Shown here: positions 47,199 through 55,760 of the stretch, piece by piece
How the letters are laid out: every line of letters begins with the position of its first letter
Numbering within the stretch: the stretch's first letter is position 1
Origin: Arthrobacter sp. ISL-95
GTDB lineage: Bacteria; Actinomycetota; Actinomycetes; Actinomycetales; Micrococcaceae
Assembly: GCF_018613695.1 (NCBI RefSeq)
Contig: NZ_JAGGPR010000001.1
Span: 62,001-126,000, forward strand
DNA length: 64,000 nt
Direction of reading: 5' to 3'
The notes under the pieces: generated by a model
Told to the model about the DNA's origin: nothing
What the model saw: only the letters and a program-made list of their open reading frames with translations
Databases searched by the model: none
Made by a program: the position numbers and the translations under genes

Positions 47199-48280
47199 AG
47201 TTCAACCACCGATCGGAGGACGGCGCCTTCATGCATTTTGTCGAACGCTTCTTCCACCTGGTTGATGGTGATCCGCTCCGTCACGAAGGCGTCCAGGTCC
47301 AGCTTGCCTTGCTTGTACAGGTCCACCAGCATGGGGAAGTCCCGGGAGGGCAGGCAGTCGCCGTACCAGGATGATTTGAGTGATCCGCCGCGGCCGAAGA
47401 CATCCAGCAGCGGCAGTTCCAAGGTCATTTCCGGCGTGGGGACACCAACCAGGACAACGGTGCCTGCGAGGTCGCGGGCGTAGAAGGCCTGCTTGTAGGT
47501 CTCGGGACGTCCGACGGCGTCAATTACTACGTCGGCGCCGAAGCCACCTGTCAGCGCCCTGATTTCTTCGATGGGGTCGCTTGCAGATGAGTCCACGGTG
47601 TGGGTTGCGCCGAGGTCTTTGGCGCGCTCGAGCTTCTTTGCGTCGATGTCGACGGCAATGATGGTGGTGGCCCCTGCGAGCGCAGCGCCGGCGATGGCTG
47701 CTACGCCTACTCCGCCGCAGCCGATCACGGCAACGGAGTCGCCTCGCTTGACGTTGCCGGTGTTGAGCGCTGCGCCCAAACCTGCCATGACGCCGCAGCC
47801 GAGGAGTCCCACCGCGGCCGCATCGGCGTCGGGGTCTACCTTGGTGCATTGACCGGCGGCGACGAGGGTCTTTTCGATGAACGCGCCGATGCCGAGGGCG
47901 GGTGAGAGTTCCGTGCCGTCTTCGAGTGTCATCTTTTGGGTGGCGTTGTGGGTGTTGAAGCAGTACTGGGCCTGTCCACGGTTACAGGCGCGGCAGTTGC
48001 CGCAGACTGCCCGCCAGTTGAGGACGACGCGGTCTCCTGGGGCAACGTCGGTGACATCGGGGCCGACTGCGCTGACGACGCCGGTGGCTTCATGGCCGAG
48101 GAGGAACGGAAAATCGTCGCTGATGCCACCGAGTTTGTAGTGGAGGTCAGTGTGGCAGACGCCGCTGGTGAGGATGTCCACCAATGCTTCGCCGGGGCCG
48201 GGTTCTGGAACCAGAATGGTTTCCAGGTTTGCGGGTGCGCCTTTGGAGCGAACGACGACACCTTTGACTGCGTGGACCAT
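47195..48280 (-). CDS. mscR: S-(hydroxymethyl)mycothiol dehydrogenase
   Basis: Zinc alcohol dehydrogenase, 361 aa, for mycothiol-linked formaldehyde and S-nitrosomycothiol detoxification. Catalytic zinc ligands lie in [10 protein letters not shown] and LGHEATG; structural zinc uses [15 protein letters not shown]. The NAD-binding site is [13 protein letters not shown]. Length and these motifs match the mycothiol class rather than the glutathione class. It is transcribed with the MBL gene and probably with mycoredoxin upstream. Confidence 0.93.
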   Translation of the reverse strand: MVHAVKGVVVRSKGAPANLETILVPEPGPGEALVDILTSGVCHTDLHYKLGGISDDFPFLLGHEATGVVSAVGPDVTDVAPGDRVVLNWRAVCGNCRACNRGQAQYCFNTHNATQKMTLEDGTELSPALGIGAFIEKTLVAAGQCTKVDPDADAAAVGLLGCGVMAGLGAALNTGNVKRGDSVAVIGCGGVGVAAIAGAALAGATTIIAVDIDAKKLERAKDLGATHTVDSSASDPIEEIRALTGGFGADVVIDAVGRPETYKQAFYARDLAGTVVLVGVPTPEMTLELPLLDVFGRGGSLKSSWYGDCLPSRDFPMLVDLYKQGKLDLDAFVTERITINQVEEAFDKMHEGAVLRSVVEL

Positions 48281-48307
48281 GGAGATGTTCCCTTCGGGCT
48301 TTCGGGG

Positions 48308-48338
48308 AGCGGGTCCTTTTTAAGGCAAAAGGCCCGCT
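48308..48338 (-). other. Stem-loop in the mscR leader
   Basis: An imperfect stem, AGCGGGTCCTTTT with AAAAGGCCCGCT (one bulged base), lies 28 nt upstream of the mscR ATG. It could be a terminator for mycoredoxin or a regulatory hairpin; no clear T-run follows on the minus strand. Confidence 0.35.
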
Positions 48339-48420
48339 ACGGATTCCCATTCTGTCTATCACAGGTGGCAGACAGAGTGTGGATTGTTCCGTGCGGGCCC
48401 AGCGGCAGCTGTGTGAGAGC

Positions 48421-48678
48421 CTATGCGGCCAGGCGGCTTTCAACCTCGGAGGCGGACGGGTTGGTGGCCGCGGTTCCGTCAGGGAAGAGCACGGTGGGAA
48501 CGGTGCGGTTGCCTCCGTTGAGCTGCTCGACGAGTTCGGCAGTACCATCCACTTCTTCGATGTTGATCTCGGTGTAGCCGATGCCTTTGGCGTCCAGCTG
48601 CTTCTTCAGGCGGTTGCAGTAGCCGCACCAGGTGGTCGAGAACATGGTGATGGTGCCGGAGTCGGGAGTGAAGTCCAC
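48421..48678 (-). CDS. mrx1: Mycoredoxin (glutaredoxin-like)
   Basis: About 85 aa. Thioredoxin fold with the CGYC active site in FSTTWCGYCNRLKKQL, and TVPTVLFPDG as the cis-Pro loop. It reduces mycothiolated proteins. GTG 48678 follows GAGGAGAGCTCT. It is upstream of mscR on the same strand, supporting a mycothiol-linked group. Confidence 0.9.
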   Translation of the reverse strand: MDFTPDSGTITMFSTTWCGYCNRLKKQLDAKGIGYTEINIEEVDGTAELVEQLNGGNRTVPTVLFPDGTAATNPSASEVESRLAA

Positions 48679-48827
48679 AGAGCTCTCCTCAATATTGTTC
48701 GGTATACGGGATGATTCGTTGTTATCAACGGTAACCCGCGTCCGAAAAATTCCCCTTTTGCGGCGAAGCCGGGTTACGTCACGTGCCGGCGCTGGTGCGT
48801 TGTCCGATGAGAAGGCAGACTGTTGCC

Positions 48828-49592
48828 ATGTGTGGACGCTATGTGATGGCTCGTGCGGTGGGGGACCTGCTCGCCGATTTCGACGCCGAACTTGAGAACG
48901 AGATTGCGCTGGAGAAGTCGTGGAATGTGGCACCGACCGATGCCGTTCCCATTGTGCTGGAGAGGCTGCTTGACGATGACGTGAAACGTCAGCTCCATGT
49001 GGCGAAGTGGGGGTTGGTTCCCTCGTGGGCCAAGGACCCCAAGGGTGGTGCGAGGCTTATTAATGCCCGGAGTGAAACGCTGCTGGAGAAGCCGTCCTTC
49101 AAGAAGGCTGCTGTTGCCAGGCGTTGCGCGGTTCCGGCGGATGGTTATTACGAATGGAAAAAGGGCGAGGGCAAGAACAAGCAACCGTATTATGTCCACC
49201 CGGGGGACGGCCACGGTCTGGTTTTTGCTGGCTTGTATGAGTGGTGGCGTGACCAGTCGGCATCCGATGATGACCCGGGGCGGTGGTTGCTGTCCATGTC
49301 CATCCTGACGGCCGATACCCCAACGGTGGATGAGGCGAAGACCCGGCGCAGTGCCTCGGTTTTTGACGAGCTGACTTCACTTCATGACCGCGTTCCGTTG
49401 CCCATGAGCACTGAGACGATGGAAGCGTGGTTGGATCCGCGGGAGAAAGACGCCCAAGGTTTGGTGGATCTGGTCCGTTCCAGGGCACACGACGCCGCGG
49501 CCGGATGGACGTTGGACGCGGTGGGGGCCGCGGTGGGAAATGTCCGCAATAACTCACCGGAACTTATCGAACCGGTGGAAGCGCTCTTCTAG
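48828..49592 (+). CDS. YedK/HMCES-type SOS-associated peptidase-fold protein
   Basis: SRAP-domain protein, 254 aa, that crosslinks abasic sites in single-stranded DNA. ATG 48828 gives MCGRY, where Cys2 is the catalytic thiol after Met removal. Further conserved blocks are WNVAPTDAVPIV, LINARSET, CAVPADGYYEWKK and the HDRVPLPMS histidine region. A longer in-frame start at 48783 would bury Cys2, so it is rejected. It is divergent from mycoredoxin. Confidence 0.93.
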   Translation: MCGRYVMARAVGDLLADFDAELENEIALEKSWNVAPTDAVPIVLERLLDDDVKRQLHVAKWGLVPSWAKDPKGGARLINARSETLLEKPSFKKAAVARRCAVPADGYYEWKKGEGKNKQPYYVHPGDGHGLVFAGLYEWWRDQSASDDDPGRWLLSMSILTADTPTVDEAKTRRSASVFDELTSLHDRVPLPMSTETMEAWLDPREKDAQGLVDLVRSRAHDAAAGWTLDAVGAAVGNVRNNSPELIEPVEALF

Positions 49593-49595
49593 GGG

Positions 49596-49985
49596 TCAGA
49601 GAGCTTCGGTGACCGGCACGCCGGATTGAAACTCCCGGCCATCGGCTTCGCTGAAGCCTGTCATAACGTGGCCTTTGCTGAGCCCGTGAATGGCCGACAT
49701 CGGAAAGTTCCCCGTGATGACGTTCCCGGAATGCTCCACGCCTTTGATGTCGTAGTTCTCCTCGGCACTGAGTGAGTGGTTGAACGAATAGAACGAGATC
49801 GCCTCGCCGTTCATGAACTCGATGCCGAGCCTGCGTTGTGAGGAATAGTCCTCGCTGGCAGCAACAAGGCCCACGACGTAAGCGCCGGAGCCTGGTATGT
49901 TGCCATCGATTTCGAACCTTGCTATGAGGTTGTCGTCTTCGGCGGAGATATTGACCTGCTTCAGGAGTGCGTCATTGGTGCTCAT
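49596..49985 (-). CDS. Hypothetical protein, about 129 aa
   Basis: I do not recognise this family. It begins MSTNDALLKQVNISAEDDN and appears to be a soluble beta-rich protein (LIARFEIDGNIPGSGAYVVG, ISFYSFNHSLSAEENYDIKG). It has no signal peptide or membrane segment. It ends 3 bp from the convergent YedK-type gene. A longer upstream reading (to 50075) overlaps the TetR gene and is not favoured. Confidence 0.6.
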   Translation of the reverse strand: MSTNDALLKQVNISAEDDNLIARFEIDGNIPGSGAYVVGLVAASEDYSSQRRLGIEFMNGEAISFYSFNHSLSAEENYDIKGVEHSGNVITGNFPMSAIHGLSKGHVMTGFSEADGREFQSGVPVTEAL

Positions 49986-50031
49986 GCCACAATCCTGCTC
50001 TGTGGACCGGCTGGCGTCCACCCCTTGGGGG

Positions 50032-50568
50032 TCATCCCTCCAAGAGTCGCCGGATGCTCCGCGCCACGGTGGCATTGTCTATATCCTGCCCTTTGCGGGC
50101 GGTCAGCAGGTGCATGGCCAGGCCGTCGCTGTAGTCGGATACGGCCTCCGCCCGGTCCCTTGCCTCAGGTATGCCCATGGCGTCGAGCAGTTGGGTCAAG
50201 GCCGATACCAGCCGCTCATGCCCGGCGGCCACAACGCCGGGCTGGTCAAGGGCGAAGGCGAATCTGGCGCGGGTCAGTTCGGCGTTCTCCCGCGCGAGTC
50301 CCATGACCGCTCTGGCGATCTGCTCCGCCAAGGCGGCTACCGACGTCGGGATCTCCATCCCACCCTGCTGTAGCAGGAGGCGGTCGCGTTCTTCAACGCG
50401 GTCGACGGCGGCACCCATCAGTGCGGCGCGGTTGCGGAAATAGTTCGAGGTAGTTCCGACGGCGACACCGGCCTGGGCGTCGACGGCCCGATGGGTGAGT
50501 CCCTTCAATCCCTTGGCAGCAACGACGGCCAGGGCGGCGTCGGCGAGTTCTGTTCGGCGGTCCGGCAT
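50032..50568 (-). CDS. TetR-family regulator of the divergent monooxygenase
   Basis: 178 aa. HTH: HRAVDAQAGVAVGTTSNYFR. The ligand domain is helical and resembles the YiiE/TetR_C_6-like group. It is divergent from the FAD monooxygenase, with a perfect palindrome between the starts, so it very likely represses that gene and itself. The ATG is at 50566-50568. Confidence 0.9.
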   Translation of the reverse strand: MPDRRTELADAALAVVAAKGLKGLTHRAVDAQAGVAVGTTSNYFRNRAALMGAAVDRVEERDRLLLQQGGMEIPTSVAALAEQIARAVMGLARENAELTRARFAFALDQPGVVAAGHERLVSALTQLLDAMGIPEARDRAEAVSDYSDGLAMHLLTARKGQDIDNATVARSIRRLLEG

Positions 50569-50594
50569 GGCGAAAGTCTAGCTTCAACCCCTAT

Positions 50595-50616
50595 TACTAC
50601 TACAAATGTAGTAGTA
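50595..50616. promoter_or_regulatory. TetR operator between divergent genes
   Basis: Nine-bp perfect arms, TACTACTAC (50595-50603) and GTAGTAGTA (50608-50616), are separated by AAAT. The site lies 27 bp from the TetR start and 12 bp from the monooxygenase ATG, placed to block both promoters. Confidence 0.8.
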
Positions 50617-50627
50617 CAGTGAGGCCC

Positions 50628-51683
50628 ATGGAAAAGGTGGACATCATTGGTGGAGGAATCGCCGGACTGGCGCTCGCGGGAATACTTGACCCCGGAAGGT
50701 TCGACGTCACCATCCACGAGCAGAGGCCTGAACTCCCCACGGTTGGAACAACTCTGGCCATGTGGCCGGCAGCCCAACAGGCGCTGTCCGAGCTGGGGAT
50801 ACTCGGAGCCGTCCGGAGCCGCGGAGCCATGATCAAAGCAGGCGCCCTTCGCAGGCCCTCCGGAGAACCCCTGCTGTCCATGGAAGGCAAGGGACTGCTA
50901 GGAGTATCCCGGCCCGAACTCCTGCGGCTCCTGGATATGGCGGTACCTCGCTCAGTCCGCCGGGAAATGGGCAGAGTGGATCACCTCCCAGGTGCTGCCG
51001 GATTGACCGTGGGCGCAGATGGAGTCAACAGCATTGTTCGGCGAAACATCCGGGGTCGGCAAAGCTCAGCAAAGCCCACCCCGTTCCTGGCCGTCCGGGG
51101 AGTCATTCCCGGAACCCCGCTCCCACAGGACATCGGCGAATACTGGGGCCGTGGTCAGATATTCGGTCTGGCACCGGCCGGAGGCGGAAGCAACTGGTAC
51201 GCCTCCTTCCGCTCAGACCTGGGGTCGGAAAGGATAGAAGTGGCGGAGGCCCTTGAAGTGACACGAAGCCGGTATGCAAACCACTCGCGCGCTGTACAGG
51301 ATGTACTCGCTACTGCCACCCCGGAAAACTCACTTGCCCAGCGCATCTGGATCTCTCCGCCCCTGGCCCGATACGCGCAAGGAAACGCAGTGCTGGTAGG
51401 GGACGCCGCCCACGCCATGACCCCCAACCTGGGGCGGGGTGCCTGCGAAGCGCTGATCGATGCAGTGACACTGGGCAAACTGCTGAACGAGCTGCCTAAG
51501 GAAAAGGCGCTTGCCGCCTATGGCAGGAAGAGGGTCATGCGCACACAACTACTTCGGATAGCTTCATCCCTCATGGGGAGTGTCGCACTTGCGCAGGGTG
51601 CGCAACCCCTGCGCGACGTCTTGCTCAAACAGGTGGGAAAGCGTGTGTCGGGAGCCCGGGAAAGGGCTGAAACTTCGAAGTAG
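50628..51683 (+). CDS. FAD-dependent monooxygenase, internally short
   Basis: PHBH-type flavin hydroxylase, about 351 aa. GGGIAGLALAGIL is the first FAD motif, and GDAAHAMTPNLGRGACEALI is the second. The region between is shortened: LLRLLDMAVPRSVRREMG runs almost directly into LTVGADGVNSIVRR, where relatives carry about 30 more residues. It may be an internal deletion. GTG 50619 is an alternative start. It is the likely target of the divergent TetR; the substrate is unknown. Confidence 0.88.
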   Translation: MEKVDIIGGGIAGLALAGILDPGRFDVTIHEQRPELPTVGTTLAMWPAAQQALSELGILGAVRSRGAMIKAGALRRPSGEPLLSMEGKGLLGVSRPELLRLLDMAVPRSVRREMGRVDHLPGAAGLTVGADGVNSIVRRNIRGRQSSAKPTPFLAVRGVIPGTPLPQDIGEYWGRGQIFGLAPAGGGSNWYASFRSDLGSERIEVAEALEVTRSRYANHSRAVQDVLATATPENSLAQRIWISPPLARYAQGNAVLVGDAAHAMTPNLGRGACEALIDAVTLGKLLNELPKEKALAAYGRKRVMRTQLLRIASSLMGSVALAQGAQPLRDVLLKQVGKRVSGARERAETSK

Positions 51684-51715
51684 GTTTTGTCGGAGCGTCG
51701 GCGTAAACTGGGTTT

Positions 51716-51735
51716 ATTCGAACATACTTTCGAAT
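51716..51735. promoter_or_regulatory. LexA (SOS) box upstream of DUF6504-dnaE2
   Basis: ATTCGAACATACTTTCGAAT has 7-bp perfect arms (ATTCGAA / TTCGAAT). It contains CGAAC-ATAC-TTTCG, one base from the CGAAC-N4-GTTCG LexA consensus of Gram-positive bacteria. It lies 28 bp before the DUF6504 start, so the cassette should be DNA-damage inducible. Confidence 0.8.
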
Positions 51736-51763
51736 ATGGTTTCCCGGCGTAAGAGGTGAAGAT

Positions 51764-52105
51764 GTGGGGCTGTTCAGTGAATCAGTAAGTGTTAGCTGCA
51801 CGGACACAGGCCAGCCGCAGGAAGTCCAATGGAAAGGCACGCAGTACACAGTCACCAACGAACCCGTGCGCTGGTACGAGCGACGCCAATGGTGGCTTGA
51901 AGAAAGCCGCGCACCCCTGGGGCACGGAGCGGGCCTGGTTGACCACGAGATCTGGCGGGTACAACTCCTACCCACAGCTGAGCCGGAACCCAACCGCTCC
52001 ATCACCCTGGACCTCGTCCGGCACCTGGGCAGCGGACGCTGGAGACTCCTGCGAATCCACGACGCCGCACCATCACGCGCCGTAGAACCCGAAGAAGCAG
52101 CGTGA
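51764..52105 (+). CDS. DUF6504-like protein of the ImuB/DnaE2 cassette
   Basis: 113 aa. The pattern MGLFSESVSVSCTDTGQPQE, then WKGTQYTVTNEPVRWYERRQWW, resembles DUF6504 proteins that accompany imuB and dnaE2 in actinobacteria. The start is GTG 51764. It ends 3 bp before dnaE2, so both share one SOS-controlled transcript. No imuB (Y-family polymerase-like) gene precedes it here; its role is not defined. Confidence 0.7.
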   Translation: MGLFSESVSVSCTDTGQPQEVQWKGTQYTVTNEPVRWYERRQWWLEESRAPLGHGAGLVDHEIWRVQLLPTAEPEPNRSITLDLVRHLGSGRWRLLRIHDAAPSRAVEPEEAA

Positions 52106-52108
52106 ACC

Positions 52109-55100
52109 TTGAGCTTTACCCACCTGCACGTCTCCACAGCCTTTAGCGCACACTACGGGGTCTCCTGGCCTGAAGAACTTGCCCAAACAGCAGCAGCAGA
52201 CGGAGCCACAGCGCTCGCCTGCACAGACCGTGACGGCCTGTACGGCACCATCAAACACCTCAAAGCATGCATGGACGCAGGAATCGACCCCATCATAGGG
52301 GTAGACCTGGCAGTGTTCGACGACGACGGCGACCACCGCACCCAAGTCGCGGGCCGCGTCGTCGTACTCGCCCACGGAAACAACAACGGCGCCGGATACA
52401 GGGCACTGTGCCGCCTCATATCCGACGCCCACGCCCGCACGTCAGGGAAAGCCGGGGGAGCGGTCCCCGCTGCAGTAACACGCAGCGAACTCGCCTCAAG
52501 AACCCTTGACCCCAAAACCCTCAAACCAGTCCTGACCGTACTCATAGGACCCGACTCGGACGTAGGCCGAGCCTTGGGCGGCCGCAAATACCTCAGACCA
52601 AGAACCCTCTTCAAACAATGGATCGACGCCATGCCCGCCGGAACCATGGTGGCCGAAGTCGTCTCCCACCTCAGCGCCCCGGGAGAACCACTCAGCACAG
52701 CCCACGCAGTGCGCATGCTCAAACTCGCGCTCGAATACAACATCCCCGCAATCCTCAGCAACGCCGTCCGCTACTGCGCCCAGGACGGCGCCGCCACCGC
52801 AGACGTACTCGACTCCGCACGCACCCTAAAATCCCTTCCGGAACTCTCCGCAGAACCCCTTCTACAACCCACAGGGCAGGGCTGGCTGAAGACGCCGCAG
52901 CAAATGCTCCAACTCGGCAAAGAAATCATGAACGCGGCAGGCCAAGGAAAAGCCGACCTCACCAAACTCCTCTCAAACACCGAGGCGCTCGCCAACAAAT
53001 GCCGCATCGATCCCATCCTCGACATGGGTTGGAAGAAGCCTGTAGTCCCTGAAGCTTCCATCATCGGCATCGACGCAGACCCCATGGTGGAACTCACCCA
53101 ACGCTGCGAAGCAGGAATCAACAGACGGTTCCCAGGCATCAAAGCGGAGGCAGAAAAACAGCTGCGCTCGCGGTTGGAGCATGAGCTGGGAATCATCTGT
53201 CGGCTTCGCTTTGCCTCCTACTTCCTCACCGTGGCTGAAGTATCAAGGATGATCCTCGATATGGGTGTACGCGTAGCCGCCAGGGGATCCGGCGCATCAA
53301 GTCTGGTCAATTACCTGATAGATATCAGCCAGGTTGACCCGATACGCCACGACCTCATTTTCGAACGTTTTCTCTCCGGTCGGCGGTCGACCCTCCCTGA
53401 CATCGACATTGATGTGGAAAGTGCTGAGAGGCACAACGTCTACCGAAAGATTTTTGACCGCTTCGGGGCAGAACGCGTCACCCTGATGAGCATGCAGAAC
53501 GGGTACAGGGCTCGTGGTGCCGTGCGGGATGCAGGGATGGCCCTGGGGATGCCGGAGCAAGAAGTCGGTGAGATTGCCAAGCAACTGTGGAGATTCTCTG
53601 CACGCAAATTCCGTGAAGCTCTGGTGGAGAAGCCCGAGCTTCGGGATTTTGCCGGTCGGGTGGAACGGGGAGCCTTGGAGGAGAACCAGCAGCTGGACCT
53701 GTTGGTGGATCTTACCGAAAGGCTGGATCGGCTGCCCCGGCACATTTCAATGCATCCCTGCGGAGTGATTTTGGGAGATGCCACGCTCCTGGATAGAACC
53801 CCCGTTCAACCCAGCGGTTTGGGTCTGCCCATGAGCCAGTTCGATAAACACGACATGGATCCCATGGGAATGCTCAAGCTGGATGTTTTGGGAGTCCGGA
53901 TGCAGAGCGCCATGGCATTTGCGGTCCGGGAAGTGATTCGGCTTCATCCTTCCAAAGCTGAAGTCGTCGCAGCAGGAAAGCACCCGGTGGAGCCGGGTGG
54001 AAATGGTCCTGACTACATTGCTCCTGACGGCAGGATTGACCTCAATGCCGTCCCCTTCGAAGATGAGCCCACCTATGAACTGATCCGCAGTACCCACACA
54101 CTTGGTTGCTTCCAGATTGAATCACCGGGACAGCGTGAACTCATTGGCAAGATGGCTCCCCGGGAATTCAACGACCTCATCATCGACATCTCACTTTTCA
54201 GGCCTGGACCCATGAAGTCGGACATGGTGAGGCCCTTCCTGGAGCATCGGCACGGCTTTGCTCCTGAGATTTATCCCCACGCGGACCTCAAACCAGTCCT
54301 CCAGGAAACCCACGGGGTGACGGTTTTCCATGAGCAGATCCTGAGGACCTTCCACGTCATGACCGATTGCGGTTTGGACAGGGCTGACGAGTTTCGTCGC
54401 GCCTTGGGCGACGAAGTGCATGAACCAGGAGTAGAGAAGTACTTCCGACGTGAAGCAATTAAGAAATACTCCCCCGAAGTGGTGGATAAAGTCTGGGGGA
54501 CCCTGAAGGCTTTCGGCAGTTTTGGCTTCTGTAAAGCCCACGGCGCTGCTTTTGCCGTACCTACCTATCAGTCGGCCTGGCTCAAGGCCCATCATCCCGA
54601 GGCCTTCCTGGCCGGGTTGTGGGAACACGATCCCGGGATGTATCCCAAGCGACTCTTGGTCGCTGAAGCGCGCCGGCTGGGCATCCCCATCCTGCCTTTG
54701 GATATCAACAGGAGCCAGGCTGAATACCGGGTAGAGAAGATCCAGCATGGCCCGGATCAGGGCAAGTTGGGCATCCGGTTAAGCCTGACAGGCATTTATG
54801 GGCTTTCCGGAGCAGAACTGAAGCGGATCGTTGCCGGGCAACCTTACGATTCCCTGGCAGACTTGCGGGCGCGGGCCAGGGTAAGCAAGCCGAACATCAA
54901 GAGACTGGCCCAGCTGGGCGCCTTTGATGCTCTGCATAAGGATTCCGGTGGAAAAGCGAACCGTGCTGACCTGGTGCACCATTTGCAGGCACTCCAAAGC
55001 AGCCCCTCCAAGAAAGCTCCCGATGTCATTGAAGGGCAGCTGTCATTTGCCCTGGGGGATGTTGAACTGAGGAACCTTTCTCCAGATCTTCCCGAGCCAA

Positions 55101-55609
55101 CCATGGTGGACAACGTCAGGGCAGAACTTGACCTTATGGCGGTGGATGTCAGCGAACACTTGATGGAAAGCCATCGCCCGCTCTTGGACAAACTGGGTGT
55201 CACCACAGCCAATAAACTCCTGGGCTTACGCAACGGAACCGAAGTCCTGGTGGCAGGGGTCCGGATTGCCACCCAAACCCCACCAATGCGAGGCGGACGG
55301 CGCGTGGTCTTCATCAGTATCGATGACGGCACCGGTTGCGTGGACTCAGTCTTCTTCCATGAGGCCCAGGAAGAATCCGGGCCTCTGCTGTTTGGCACCC
55401 GCCTGCTGCTGATCCGGGGAACCACCAGAAGGACCGGGCCCAAAGGAATCAGCCTCAGTGCCAGCAAAGCCTGGGACCTCAGCCGCTCCGAAGCGCTGCC
55501 TTATGCCGAACTACTTCCTGCCGAAGTGGGACTACCTGATGAATACACCCACCGTGGGCCGCTTCACGGTATCTCCAGGCACCTTGCCATCACTGGTCTG
55601 GGAAGCTGA
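52109..55609 (+). CDS. dnaE2: Error-prone DNA polymerase DnaE2
   Basis: Translesion C-family polymerase for damage-induced mutagenesis, 1166 aa. The PHP domain is at the start (THLHVSTAFSAHYG). The palm has the catalytic Asp cluster LPDIDIDVES (about residue 430), then ARGSGASSLVNYLI before it, helix-hairpin-helix segments, and an OB fold near 1045 (VLVAGVRIATQTPPMRGGRR). The start is TTG 52109, coupled to DUF6504. Base use changes from C-rich before about 53100 to balanced after it. Confidence 0.96.
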   Translation: MSFTHLHVSTAFSAHYGVSWPEELAQTAAADGATALACTDRDGLYGTIKHLKACMDAGIDPIIGVDLAVFDDDGDHRTQVAGRVVVLAHGNNNGAGYRALCRLISDAHARTSGKAGGAVPAAVTRSELASRTLDPKTLKPVLTVLIGPDSDVGRALGGRKYLRPRTLFKQWIDAMPAGTMVAEVVSHLSAPGEPLSTAHAVRMLKLALEYNIPAILSNAVRYCAQDGAATADVLDSARTLKSLPELSAEPLLQPTGQGWLKTPQQMLQLGKEIMNAAGQGKADLTKLLSNTEALANKCRIDPILDMGWKKPVVPEASIIGIDADPMVELTQRCEAGINRRFPGIKAEAEKQLRSRLEHELGIICRLRFASYFLTVAEVSRMILDMGVRVAARGSGASSLVNYLIDISQVDPIRHDLIFERFLSGRRSTLPDIDIDVESAERHNVYRKIFDRFGAERVTLMSMQNGYRARGAVRDAGMALGMPEQEVGEIAKQLWRFSARKFREALVEKPELRDFAGRVERGALEENQQLDLLVDLTERLDRLPRHISMHPCGVILGDATLLDRTPVQPSGLGLPMSQFDKHDMDPMGMLKLDVLGVRMQSAMAFAVREVIRLHPSKAEVVAAGKHPVEPGGNGPDYIAPDGRIDLNAVPFEDEPTYELIRSTHTLGCFQIESPGQRELIGKMAPREFNDLIIDISLFRPGPMKSDMVRPFLEHRHGFAPEIYPHADLKPVLQETHGVTVFHEQILRTFHVMTDCGLDRADEFRRALGDEVHEPGVEKYFRREAIKKYSPEVVDKVWGTLKAFGSFGFCKAHGAAFAVPTYQSAWLKAHHPEAFLAGLWEHDPGMYPKRLLVAEARRLGIPILPLDINRSQAEYRVEKIQHGPDQGKLGIRLSLTGIYGLSGAELKRIVAGQPYDSLADLRARARVSKPNIKRLAQLGAFDALHKDSGGKANRADLVHHLQALQSSPSKKAPDVIEGQLSFALGDVELRNLSPDLPEPTMVDNVRAELDLMAVDVSEHLMESHRPLLDKLGVTTANKLLGLRNGTEVLVAGVRIATQTPPMRGGRRVVFISIDDGTGCVDSVFFHEAQEESGPLLFGTRLLLIRGTTRRTGPKGISLSASKAWDLSRSEALPYAELLPAEVGLPDEYTHRGPLHGISRHLAITGLGS

Positions 55610-55760
55610 ACCCGGAGCAGAAACCTGCCTTGACCAGCCCTATCCGGCCACGGCGCGCTGCTTTGGCCGCCTTCGCTGAAGCGGATACGATTGACGGTGG
55701 CTGGCTGTGGTCCCCGTACGCCACAAGCTATGAAGCCTTAACTATGAATAGGAGACACCC

